A stretch of DNA of 64,000 nucleotides from Spirodela intermedia. Its lineage: Eukaryota; Streptophyta; Magnoliopsida; Alismatales; Araceae. The stretch lies in the NCBI GenBank assembly GCA_902729315.2, contig LR746272.1, positions 7,900,827 to 7,964,826 on the forward strand, written 5' to 3'. The notes below the pieces were generated by a model. That model saw nothing but the letters and a program-made list of their open reading frames with translations. It searched no databases and was not told the DNA's origin. Positions 11,653 through 23,500 of the stretch are shown here, in pieces. The translations under genes were made by a program, and so were the position numbers. How positions within the stretch are numbered: position 1 is the first letter of the stretch; each line of letters begins with the position of its first letter.

Positions 11653-11800
11653 CAGATAATGATCAATGCTTCGCCGATCATTCCCCTTATTCTTTCCTTC
11701 CGATTCAAGATTTGGCCCCCCCCCCCCCCCCCCCCCCTCAATATCCACCATCTTTCACCATGACTGCCTCCGTGATGTGCAGTGGGAGGAATGATGCAGT

Positions 11801-11835
<35 letters not shown>

Positions 11836-12187
11836 CGAGAGTCACCCACCACCAAATTCGTTCACGTCCACTTTGCGCAAAGCTGGGGAGGTTGAGACCC
11901 ACAGACAGATAGAAAGCTACACGCGAAGCAACCTCAACCTCTGTACCGGGCACATCTACAGACAGGCAGGCAGGAAGGCCAAGTGGCGACCCACAGGAAA
12001 GACCAGGTTTGACCCGATGGGCAATGCAGTCATTTCCCTATCTTCCACCCCTCCAGAGATGGAAGTTGATGGGAGAATCATGAAAGGGTATCGATCACCA
12101 ATGATGCGAGTATTAGCCCCGTTGTCAAAGCAAGGGAGGAACTAAAGCCCCACGAGTCAATACCGAAGAACAGAGAAGGACCCAATA

Positions 12188-12197
12188 AGCTCTATAA
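12188..12197 (+). promoter_or_regulatory. Strong TATA box on the plus strand, antisense to the OB-fold gene
   Basis: The sequence gctctataaatagc matches the plant TATA consensus TATAAATA. A start about 30 bp downstream would transcribe into the 3' exon of the OB-fold gene from the opposite strand. Only a 13-codon ATG frame follows (from 12291). This could be the promoter of an antisense non-coding RNA or a chance match. Confidence 0.4.
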
Positions 12198-12315
12198 ATA
12201 GCAATCGTTCGCTGAAGTCAACCAACAGAGAGGAAGTCAACGTCTGCCAAACATACTTCATCCCCTCATTTCCGTATCTGGAGAGGGAAGATGCTACCAC
12301 TATTGATCAGGTCAA

Positions 12316-15300
12316 TCATTCGACGACGTTGACCATTTCAAACTCCAGGAGGGAGAGGTTGTTGTCTGTTTTGACCGAGAAATCTGAGGGGTCGGTGGCT
12401 TCAACACGGCCCCATTTGTCCACGGCAAGCCTCATCGAACCTTTGAACATGTCGATTTTGGCGTTCCGCAGGATTATGGTTGCATCTGGCTTCACAATGT
12501 CCACTGCACCCAGATGAAGTACCCACTAGCATGAAAAAAAACGCATCTTGGAAGGGAAAAAAAACAAAGAATTGACCCACTACAGGAAAATATTACATCA
12601 TCTATTCATATTCCATGGAAAAATTTCCTAAATTAAACCAAGGTTTCGTCTGAAATCGGCATGTTACGATTCACATGGTCTGTTGATCATTTTTCAAAGC
12701 AGTAGATATCTCACCCCTCTAGGGTTTCTTTTCCTTCTAAGGATTATGGACTCCGATTTTATGTAGAAATATATTTACACAGAAATAGCCATTGCATAGT
12801 TGAGATTCCAAAGTATGTAGCATTATTCAGCTGAAATTTTCAGGGAAGTTGGAGGGTGGTAATTGCATCACTATGTCGTGCCCTAAGTTTCTCTCCTAGG
12901 AATCCATCTGCAGTCTTGTGCCAGAGAAACAGGACTTCAATCCCCCCATTCACAGCATTAGAGAGATGCTGCTTGTCATCGCCACCCCACCTGAGCATCA
13001 TTTTCTGAAACCAGAATGCTTGAAGGCATTCTCAATCAGAGCTAGAAGCTCGTATGATGATAGCAAATAATAAGGGGAGTAAGTTGGTGTTCTGAAAGAG
13101 GCATCGAAGTTAATCGTCTCAAACAGCAAACTTGTTATGGTTTTTTCGAAGCCTGTTTTGAGACAATGAGGCATTTTTTTCCAGTTATTGACAACATTTC
13201 CCATGGCCTATAACGCCATCCACAAATCCTTCTAACTATCATAGGCTATGGTTTCAGTTAATATATTGCATTTAGCACAGAGTGGTCTAAAGTCTGTCTA
13301 GTATATCGGATCATATTGTTCTGGATTATGTGCTGCGTGGAGTGACAGACGGCTGCCAGGTTCTCATCAACTTTAGAGAATGGTTCTGCCAAGGCAACTG
13401 CATCCTCATGAGATTTTATTTCTGAACAGTAATATGACAGCTTCCATTACTCTCCTTAGCTAAGCTAATATGGAACATTACATTAGAACGACTCTTCATG
13501 TCAATTCTTCTCACACCGAATAGCAAGCAATGAGCTGCTGTCTTCTAGTCCTTATAAGAGGCATTGAACATTCAATGGTATGAACTAGTTTCCATTCCTC
13601 CTTTAAATCATACTCCATTCTACAATATACGTAAAATTGAAAGGTAGTGGCTATTTTCAGGCCACATTCTTCAATCTGAGCTGATAAAACTTGTATAATT
13701 GAATTGAATATTTCCACTGTCTATATATAGCGCGTGACTTTTCTCATGAAATTGAGAAAAGCGGAATTCCCTCGATAGGGTCCAACCTGCCATTAATATT
13801 TTGGGTCTAATTAGACCTGCAGCCTTGGGTGTGGAGTATACGATTGATGCAATGAGCTCAGTTGTCAGGCCTGGCCAAACTCATCACCTTTGTACGCACC
13901 ATATGTAGTCTAACATGGGAGATACTTAATTCTCGGACCATCTAGACATGCGTTTTATACTTGAACTTCCATTCTAGCTTTGAGTCATGTCTAGTCACCA
14001 TCTACAAACATTTGTGAGCTCCATTCAGTTCAGTTGAGTGTTGTTGGGAATCTTCCCCATTCACTTGAGAAGTAAATCATAGTAGATAAAGGAAACGGGG
14101 AACGAGGAAAAGAGTAAGAAAAACAGGACAAAAGAATGAGGATCATTTAGAGGGAAGGATGGCCTTTGTTTCCAGTACTTTTCTTGAAATTATTACCACA
14201 ATAAATGGTTTGATAGGAGAGTTCCTTCAGATGATTTGTGGCCGGAATCTCCCTGGCCAGGGGTATACGGCACTTCCCACCAGCAATGAGACTCTGTAGG
14301 AGACCAGACAAAGGCTTCTCAACACAAACAAGTAAATGGAGTTTTCCATTCGGACTATTCTGCAGGATATCTTGTCTTTGGTCGACAGGAGTTTGTGGTA
14401 CTTCTTCCAATGGAAGCTCTGTAGACTTGGAAGTCTCCTTGCCGAAGATCACACCATTCGAATGTCATGTCTCTTTTCTGTTTACAATAATGGGCACATA
14501 GACTCCAGCACAACCATTCCGACCATCGTTTTTAAAATTTGAAGATTACGATTCACTGACTAGTCGCTGAATCTGACCTATCCCGTAACTATTTACCCCC
14601 GTCACATGATCCACTTTATCCATTTGTAGGGATATACGCCCAGTCTCTCATTTTTCTGTAATACAAGTAGCCCAAATGCAGGACAATCATCATCATTTTT
14701 GTTTCCTGTAAGCAAACTGAGCCTTAATCGACCTCTTTTATCATCTTCTTAACACATATGAGTTATTGCACAAAAGTCTTCTTGGACAAATGTATACTTT
14801 CTCAGTACCCCACAAACCTGATTCACACTTATACAGTTTAACAACTCATCTTGAAAAGTTTAAATGCTAATCGAATGGTAGGTACTGAGACCATCTATCC
14901 CAAAAATCTTATTCTTCTTCCCAGTTAAAAAAAATCTTAAGCCGATATTCTCATTCAAATTTTAATAGGAAATTCTTTTCGGTGAATTGGTCAGCTAAAA
15001 TTAAAAGGGACTCGGCTGCCAGGACTGGTTCCCAGCCGACAGAATATTACACCGTTTGACCTCTGCACTCATGACTGATATTGTACTGCTTCACCTAATT
15101 AAGTATATATTCCGCAAAAATTAATTAATATATCTGTTTCTGATTCTGTTTTCACTTTTCAGGTTTCTCTTTGGATTCTCAATGGGTTAAAAACATGTCT
15201 TAATTGATCTCGAGAGTATTTTCAAAGTCAGTCATTGAAATTAAATCTTGTGAACCTCAAATAGGTAGAAAAACAAGGACTATGCCAGCCCACTCTTTCA

Positions 15301-16312
15301 TCTCCCACCTCTACGTTCAACCAAGGGAGGGAGAGGAGACTGAGATTTCTTCAATCTTCTTTATAGTAGAAAATAATGACATGCCTTATCTTCTGATATT
15401 GAGTATCTATGTGGAAAACAATAAAATCATAGAACATTTTCTAGATATACACTCTTCGGGAGGAAGATGACATTGTATGAAGTCTTAAAATAAGGGAAAA
15501 TAAAAATGGCATAACATCATTGACCAAAACGCAACTGAATTCTGATAATCTTCTTTTTTTAAAGCCACCTGGAGAACATGTATCCATTATATTCAAACAA
15601 CTTTTAAATTAATTCCCAAGATGTGCTTCTCCCAGACCTTTCTACAAGTTTCTCCTATGCTTTCTATGAATGCTCTCATATTCAAGCGAGTGAAAGTTTG
15701 ATAAATCCCTCCAGGAAACTACAAGTGCCTGAATCATGTACCACAAGTAAGACAACACGTCACTATTGCAAAAAGTAGAGGCTATCCGCTGGCTAAAAAT
15801 ATTCAGAAACAACTATTAAAGTTTTTGTTGAAGTCCACACAAGAGTTCTGCACTGAGAGAGCACAGTTGGGGCATTGGACAAAATACTTCCACATCAATT
15901 AAATGAAATTCAAATAGCAATTTCATCTGCATCAAAACCAGTAAAATTTTGTTGAAATAAGTCAGGAAAGTGACACAGCCAATTTGTTATCTTTCAATTC
16001 CATTAAGAACCTTGGTCGATCAAATTATCACAACAAAAGATTAGTCTCATAGAATGTCACAAGTGATTCATTAAAAAGTAAGATGTTACCTTGGTCATTT
16101 CTAGCTGTGAAAACAATCATTCCAGTTTCATCACCGACCAAGCACTCTGCAATGCGCATCTGGCGCATTTGAGGCCCATCTGAACGCCCCTTCTGCATTA
16201 CCATTTTTGAACTAACGACCTTCACCGTCAGAGTATGACCACTGGTGCCCGGACGAAGTTGGTTGACCTTGGTGAGCACCGGTTTCCTCATTTCAGCCTT
16301 AGCCTCAGCCAT
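12316..16312 (-). CDS. OB-fold nucleic-acid-binding protein, At4g28440-like
   Basis: Two coding exons: 16312-16090 and 12503-12316, separated by a 3.6-kb GT-AG intron (donor CAAG|GTAACA, acceptor GGTGCAG). They join in phase as NDQ-VDIVKPD and give 136 aa. The whole length is one OB fold: KVNQLRPGTSGHTLTVKVVS opens the barrel, AECLVGDETG and TARNDQ form the middle strands, and ILRNAKIDMFKGSMRLAVDK and NNLSLLEFEMVNVVE close it. This is the plant family typified by At4g28440, related in fold to SOSS-B/ssDNA-binding proteins. Nucleic-acid binding is a family prediction; the biological role is not established. A further 5'-UTR intron is possible (acceptor CATTCAG just before the ATG, donor near 16956). 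It is head to head with the farnesyltransferase gene. Confidence 0.93.
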
Positions 16313-17300
16313 ACTTCCTGAATGGTGAAAATACGATAAATTTATCCACTTACGTACATGGTTTAGAAACAAGGAACACCCACATTAATTAACCAGTCCA
16401 TTAATTAACCGAGCAAAACCCACATGATTTCACTATTTATACGCCAATAGTAACCTGAATCTCATATCAACGGAAGTGGGATACCCAATTACCATTCAAA
16501 AACAACCATGCAAAAGGCAACAAGACGGTTTAAATTGCCAGGTAGAATCTCGAAGTGCGTCGTCTTCTCACAGAGACGTCCACCATCGCGATCGGCATGA
16601 TCACAATCAGGATGAGACCTAAAAACCAGCATGCAAATGCGAAAAGGCAAAACATATAAACAAAACGACAACCAACAATTCCTAGTTTGGTAATCAGCTG
16701 TCAACATTCTGATGACATGAAAAGTTCAAAGCGACACTCGGTACTCAATTGAATAAGTCCAAACTCGTAATCAAATCCACAATTAAAGTCATGGAAACGA
16801 AGACGCGATCCGCCATACAAGGATGAAGGGCTGTCAATATGAAACCCTGAGGCCCTCGGACAAACCACGAAAGCCGTTCATTCATCCAGAATATGCAAAA
16901 AAACAATAAAACAGCAAAGCACCACAACACAGATCCGAGCACCAGGACATACCGTCACCTTTCTGTCGGCGATAAAGGAAGAGGATCTGAGGAGGAGGAG
17001 AAGGAGATCTGCGCCGGATCGCCGCGGACTAGGACGGCGCAAAGATCCCACCTAAGTGATACCTTCGTCGACGTAATTTTATTGATATTAGACCCTTGAA
17101 ATCAAAGTATTATTCATCTAACCTTCTGAAGGGACATATGAACACGTGGCACGATCTGGGCCCTTGGAATCTCGGTAGTTACCGGTTCTGCGTCGAAAGC
17201 GTTATACGAAGTTCCGATTCGGCCCAGTCCTCTGTAAATTACCAGTTAATGGTCTATACATTGAGCTTTTAGAGATTCGGCCCATGAATTCTCATACAGA

Positions 17301-17348
<48 letters not shown>

Positions 17349-17518
17349 CAAAGGAAGAAGATTTTCTGATATTTATTTTGTCTTAAAAATTCATTTTAAA
17401 AAATAAATTGATGAAAAACAGCTGACCTTCAGCTGAGTCAAGATCCGATTTGCTGGTGTTCTACTGAGCCGAGTGGGGTGGCCGGCGGCGGCTTTTCGCG
17501 GGATATCCCGACGTGGCG
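16313..17518. promoter_or_regulatory. Shared divergent promoter region (OB-fold / farnesyltransferase beta)
   Basis: The 1.2 kb between the two divergent ATGs holds site II cores at about 17156 (tgggcccttgg), 17221 (ggcccagt) and 17279 (ggcccatg). A perfect (GA)20 tract at 17307-17346 lies 170 bp before the farnesyltransferase ATG. No clear TATA box faces either gene, as is common for housekeeping pairs. Part of 16320-17060 is probably the 5'-UTR and UTR intron of the OB-fold gene. Confidence 0.5.
17307..17346. repeat. (GA)n microsatellite upstream of farnesyltransferase gene
   Basis: A perfect run of about 20 GA units, 170 bp before the ATG and probably in the 5'-UTR or core promoter. GA/CT tracts in plant 5' regions can bind GAGA-binding BBR/BPC proteins (established knowledge); a role here is inferred. 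Confidence 0.9.
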
Positions 17519-20500
17519 ATGGAGAAGGCGGTGAAGGAAGGAGAGAGGAGAAGAGGACTAGTCGCCAGTAGCAGAAGGGGTGAGAGGAGGGAAGGCGGGG
17601 CGGCTATGGAGGAGTTTACGGGTGACGGTTCCTCGCCTTCTTCTTCGGCGGCACCTCCCCAGAGGAGACTGACGGTGACCCAGCGGGATCAGATCGCCGT
17701 TGAGAGGAACGTTTTTGGGATATTGCGGTCCCTGGTCGACGCATCGGTTCAAACGCAGGAAATCATGTAATTCCTGTGCCCACTTCCGCGGTTGCTTTGT
17801 TTCGGCGTCTCTTCTCATCTCTTTTCTGCTGGTTTGGGGGGAGCTCGTTGTTTGCATTTAGTTCTCCGGAGATAATGCGTATAGTCGCGCACTTTTTTAC
17901 ATCCCACAGCTCAAGGACTTTATTTTTGGGTATTTTGTTTAATTCCATGTCTGGGTGATTGCTTAAATTCATGTTTCGGTGTTTTGTGTAGGTTGAAGCT
18001 CTGGCGTGACAAGCATATCGTGTTCTTAACTAGGGGTTTGAAACAGCTGGGGCCAAGCTTTCATGTCCTCGATGCCAAGCAAGTTCGACGCATCGCTTTT
18101 TCCTCTTCTTTCCCGCGCTTTTTTTTCTGTGATTGGTCGACGGGTCCTTGCTATGTCTGACTATTTTTGTACAATTCGCCGTGAGCCTTTGAATTAGTTT
18201 ATCTCATAGATCCTTACTCTTCTTCTAATTGCTCCAGTCGTCCTTGGTTGTGCTACTGGATTCTGCACTCACTTGCCTTGTTGGGAGAGTCCGTGGATTC
18301 AGAGATCGAGAACAATGTGGTGGATTTCTTATCCCGTTGTCAGGTATTGAATCTCTCACGCTCAACTTCTCTTCTCATTCAATGTCAGCTGCCAGTTCAG
18401 TTACAGGTCGATCGACTTAGATTAATCATCAGATGACTCTGGTAATGCTGCTATTTTACATGACGGGGCGTTGATTATTGTTCACAAAGTTTTTATATGG
18501 GTATTGATGAAATGTGCCATCTTCTTATCCCTGTTGTTTGTTGAATCAGCAAAGAATCAATGGGAAGAAATGATATAATTTTTGGACTTGTAATGGAATG
18601 CTCACCGTAGTGAAATACCGGAAGGTTATAATTTATGATGAATTATTGGGAAACATATTGCCTCATATCCAGCTCGATGGCCTACAATGTACCTCAACTC
18701 TGTCAAACTGTCGAATCACTTAATTGGCAATGTTAACTGTGGTGATTTTGATTTTCTTTGCAGGACAGTGAAGGAGGATATGGTGGTGGACCTGGTCAGG
18801 TTTGATTCTTCAAAACTGTGTTCAGCGTTTTCCTCCTTTGTTAGGAATGCTTCAACTTTAAGTATGGGCGCGAACTATGATTGAAGATGTGAAATCAGTT
18901 CATTTATTTTGTTCTCATCGAGCCTTCATGAATGGTTGTGTCAGTTGCCTCATCTAGCCACAACATATGCCGCTGTAAACTCCCTTATTACGTTGGGAAC
19001 AGAGAGGGCCTTGTCATCAATAAATAGGTGGTCATTTTTACTTTATTAGTATCTTTTTATGAAAATATTCGCTCATTTTATGATTTATACAAGCTTATCA
19101 GATAATTTTCCATATTTCAGACATAAAATACACTCATTTTTATTGCGAATGAAGGATCTCTCCGGGGGCTTTAGGTGAGATTACTTACACTTTGAATACT
19201 CCTTGCCTAGTATACACGTTCATCATCTTAGCATTGTCTTTGAAAGTCTTTCACGTGGCACGTTTTTCTCTTAGACATCAGTCAGGGAAAGGGAATCAAT
19301 GATATGAAAGTCTTATTTGATTTAGGGATTTCACGGTCTACCTATTTCTTTCTTTTGCAGTTTAAGATAACATTTTTAATGATAGGCATTATTGGCCATA
19401 ATTAATCTTATGTAGAAGATCTTTATCTTATACAACACAGAAACTTCTTGTATTTGGGACACAAAGCTTGGAGGGTTTGTTTTAATATGTCCGAACCATG
19501 TACTTGAAGATTTTTTTTTCTTGATAAAATTTAAATTTGCGTCATATTATCAGATTTGTCTGTGAGAAAATTTGGTACCATATCATATCAATAGAATAGG
19601 ATTCTACTTATTTACGACCTACTGGGCAATACACCATTACGTCACCATATCATTTCATGCAATGGAATTAATGCCTTTGCTTCCGTTGTGGCTCATTCCC
19701 AAATGGAGAAGTTAGAATGATTAACTGAATTGACGAAGAAACATCTTCAATAACCGTTCCATCTTCTCCGTGTTGGATTTCCATTCTTCCACTATAACTA
19801 TGGTCCATCTTCTCTCGATCATTTGTCATCATCCAGATATGAGACACTTCTGTTTTCCCTATGGCAACCCTGCATCATCTGCCTCAAAACAAGCAGATGC
19901 CTACATTTTCCTACGCTTGATAGATTTACTGAGCACCAGTAAAATACATCTTACCCTTAGAAAATGCCGTAGATGGCTATTTAGAAGGAACTTACCAACA
20001 TAACATTTGCTGTGTGGAAATTGAATGCCTATACGCTTTATTTGATCCTTGTTTTATTCTCAAGAAGAGGATGGCCCATACTTTTTGTCTTACAGCTAAT
20101 TGGGCTGCGGTGCTAGTTTACTCATTTTAGCCTGTCGAAAATAACAACTCAATTAGCTGTCTAAAATAACTGCTAATTGGGCTGTGGTGCTGTCAGGTAC
20201 ATCGCCCTTCCAAGATAAAAGTCTGATTTTACCTCTCTTGTGAAGTGATATGGCTATGCACTGGCCTATTTTATTTTTATAAATTGTCACTCGGAACTTA
20301 ACTGTACCAGATTCTGGGCTCATCTATTTTTTAGATAACTTCAAATAACCCACTTTACAACTGCTTTAAGCAATTATTAGTTATTGCTAACCTTGGTGGG
20401 TCCACCAACTCAAAACCTAACCCAGTGGCAATGAGTGAAGTAGGTTAATCTTTATTATTAATTTGTAATCATCGAAGTGTGAGCATTCTTAACATTCCCT

Positions 20501-23500
20501 CTTGTTAGACCCAATTTGCTGTCATTGTCATGTATACACTGTAGAGGAGTTGCATGTGGTCTAAGAGCAATCCTTGGGTTTGACATCTTGTTAAGGTAAT
20601 CTGGTTATCTAGTTCAAAGTGATTAGGAAGGAAGTATCCTTATTTTTTAAATCATATATTTGCTGTTATCGTAGTTAATAAGGGATCATTCTTAGTAATT
20701 AATTAAGAATGTTCTTGATCCTATCCAGCAATCTTTTACATTTTTCTCCTCATGTGTTGAGTATGGCTACTATGGATACCTTAAATTTATTCGCTTGATC
20801 TGAAAGCATCATTCACTTTACTATTAAAATCTAAGAGATATGAACTTGATTTATACAATTTTTATCCATTCGCCTTTTGAAAACGAACTCACGAGATATG
20901 CACTCTCATCCAATAACGAGTTTTACTTTATTTTCACTAGAATGCATGATGGAGGAGAAATTGATGTTCGGGCTTGCTATACAGCAATTTCTGTGAGTCA
21001 TTTCTATTGCTAATCTTTGTCATTGTGTCATAGGTTTTCTTACCTATATTTATAGCCTGTTTTAAAATATATTATTCCTACTGTTGCTCATACCTATACT
21101 TTGGGCTGATGTATCTTACTCACGAGTATCTGTTTTGGACATTGCTTGCATAGAATATTCGTTGACAGGATATACTGGGTTCGGGACTGTAACTCTCATT
21201 GTTATGTACTAATAGCTGACCCGTCATTAAGTGATTTGTGTCCTTGTCACGTGATGATAAATTGTTTCCTCTTCTTTACGAATGGTTCTAGGGCAGAAGT
21301 TTCCATCGTAATTAGACAATTTTATGAGGGCATAATTTTCCGTTTCTTCGTTTCTGTATTTTCTTTCTTGAAGAAGCTATTTGCTTGTGTTATAAGACAA
21401 TTAGAAAGGCAATATCAGTTTGAATTGGGATTTCCTTGGAAAATTAGCATCGTCTGGTCGTTAGTGGTGCGGATTTCAGAAGGAAAAAACATAGGCTCAT
21501 CAAATACCAGTTTTCTCAGACATCTCCAACATATGATATTAAGTTGCAAGATTCTGACAAAATTTGATATGGTACATTTTCAGGCATCTCCAGCAAAAAA
21601 AATCGTTCTATCCACACAAAATCTCTTAAGAAAAATTCAACCCATCCATTACACAATGAATGAGGTTTCCAATGTGGCGTCTTCTACTGGAGTTTTGTTT
21701 CTATCCAGTTCAATGACATCTTTGACGTCTAAATGAACTCCCTACCATGTGTATCTGACCTGTTATATCAGGTCGGTAGAAGGGACAATAATGTTAGCCT
21801 CACAATTTCCATAACTGATACGTCCATCCTCCCATGTTTGATCTTCTAATGTTAATGTTGTCTAGTTGCTTGAAATGCATTTTGTGAATGGATGTTTGCA
21901 AAGGAATTCATCTTTCTTCTTTCTTCCTGGTGTATAGATAATTGGATACGATAGGATGCTGAATGCCTCATTGATATCACGAACCGCATTGTTGATGAAA
22001 CTTAATTCTCACTGGGTTTTTCGTTTTAGAGGCTTGTTTTGTAAGGAAATAAGTTTCGGACTGATGGGTTCTCCTACCCCATTCTTTTGGGCTCAAGTGA
22101 TGGTAATCAATAAGTTATTCCTAGGAAGAATTACACTCTGATTCAATCCTTGCATATTTGATTAACGGAGAGGGAGAAGGAGCCTTGTGAGATGAATAAA
22201 CTCTTAATAGATTGAGCTTTTCATTCCGTTTCCCTAGCTTTATGTGGAGCTATGCATGTCTAAGTCCTTGATATCTGATCTAAAACTAGTACCTAACTGC
22301 TAAAATTTGGCTGGTCGTAGAATAGCCTGAGATTAGTATCTGCAGGATAGACAGACCAAGGAACAGCAAAGTCTGCAACGGATTGGTAAAGAAATGAATG
22401 ATAGACGGAAATAGATGCCCAGCCCAGCTACTGAGTTAATACACTCTGAATCTAAGACGTTCTGGTAAATAGGGATCCATCGTATTCAACTTTTTTTTAA
22501 TGGATGCCTTTAGTTCCTATTAGATCAGATATTTGTTCTGTTAATAAAAAATAATTTTTGGGTATCTTCAAGCATTGTTTGCTGGTTTGTGATTGCTGTT
22601 GATTTCATATGTTCCATTCATTCGGGAGAATCAATACATTCTGTTTTCAGTTCATGATCCATTTGCTGCTTCGCATAACCTCTATGATCCTGCTTCGTAT
22701 TTCATCTAGGTTGCTAGCTGCTTGAACATTTTAGGCCGGGAACTCGTGGAGGATGTTGGGAATTACATTTTAAGGTTCGTTGCATTATTTTCATTAACAA
22801 TGACTTCGCAGCTAAAACAAGTAGATTTTGCGACATGTATTTTCCATTTGCGTTATTTTTTATTGAGCTAGAAAAAAGGCAATCAAAATGCATAATCAAT
22901 GCTGGGCGTTCAATTAGAATCCCTTACACCTATACTTTTTTGCCATTTTTATGGGTTCATAAAAAAAATTATGACAATGCAAGTGGCTACGATCTACAAG
23001 TTCCCATTGGAGACTCGGGTTTGCTTCATGGTAACGCTATGATGGTGAAATTTGAAACTCCTACATACAGCATACACAATCATGGAGCATACACGCTCCA
23101 AACTACACACATCCATGGAGCTGCTGTACTCCGCCTCGAATTTCTCTATCATCAACAAACGTTGGTCAACTGAAGTAGAATTCCAATAACTTTTATGGGT
23201 AATATGCATATTCCTGTGTCAGTATTTACCCTTGATTGGGTGATAGTCTTGCTGTGATTTTTTTGTTGCGTATTGTGTTTTCTTTCGACTTTGGTGTACA
23301 GAGCAGTATGTTGGGACTCGAGGCTCTGAGAATTTCAGAATTGTGTCTTCTTACTTAATGGTTCTAAATCTAATGAGATGGTTAGATTTTCTCAATATTT
23401 GTTGTTATTTTCTTTATTTGGTGTTAAATTGAGTTAACACCTGTGTCGATTTTTTAGCTGTCAGACATATGAAGGTGGTATTGCTGGGGAGCCTGGTTCT

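Noticed and set aside
14147-14452. 101-codon minus-strand frame in the OB-fold intron as a nested gene or extra exon
   Set aside because: The two flanking exons already join in phase into a full-length OB fold matching the family; this frame has no known domain.
21146-21736. 196-codon frame inside intron 7 of the farnesyltransferase gene
   Set aside because: Phe/Leu-rich translation of AT-rich intron DNA with no family resemblance; flanked by confirmed exons of the same gene.
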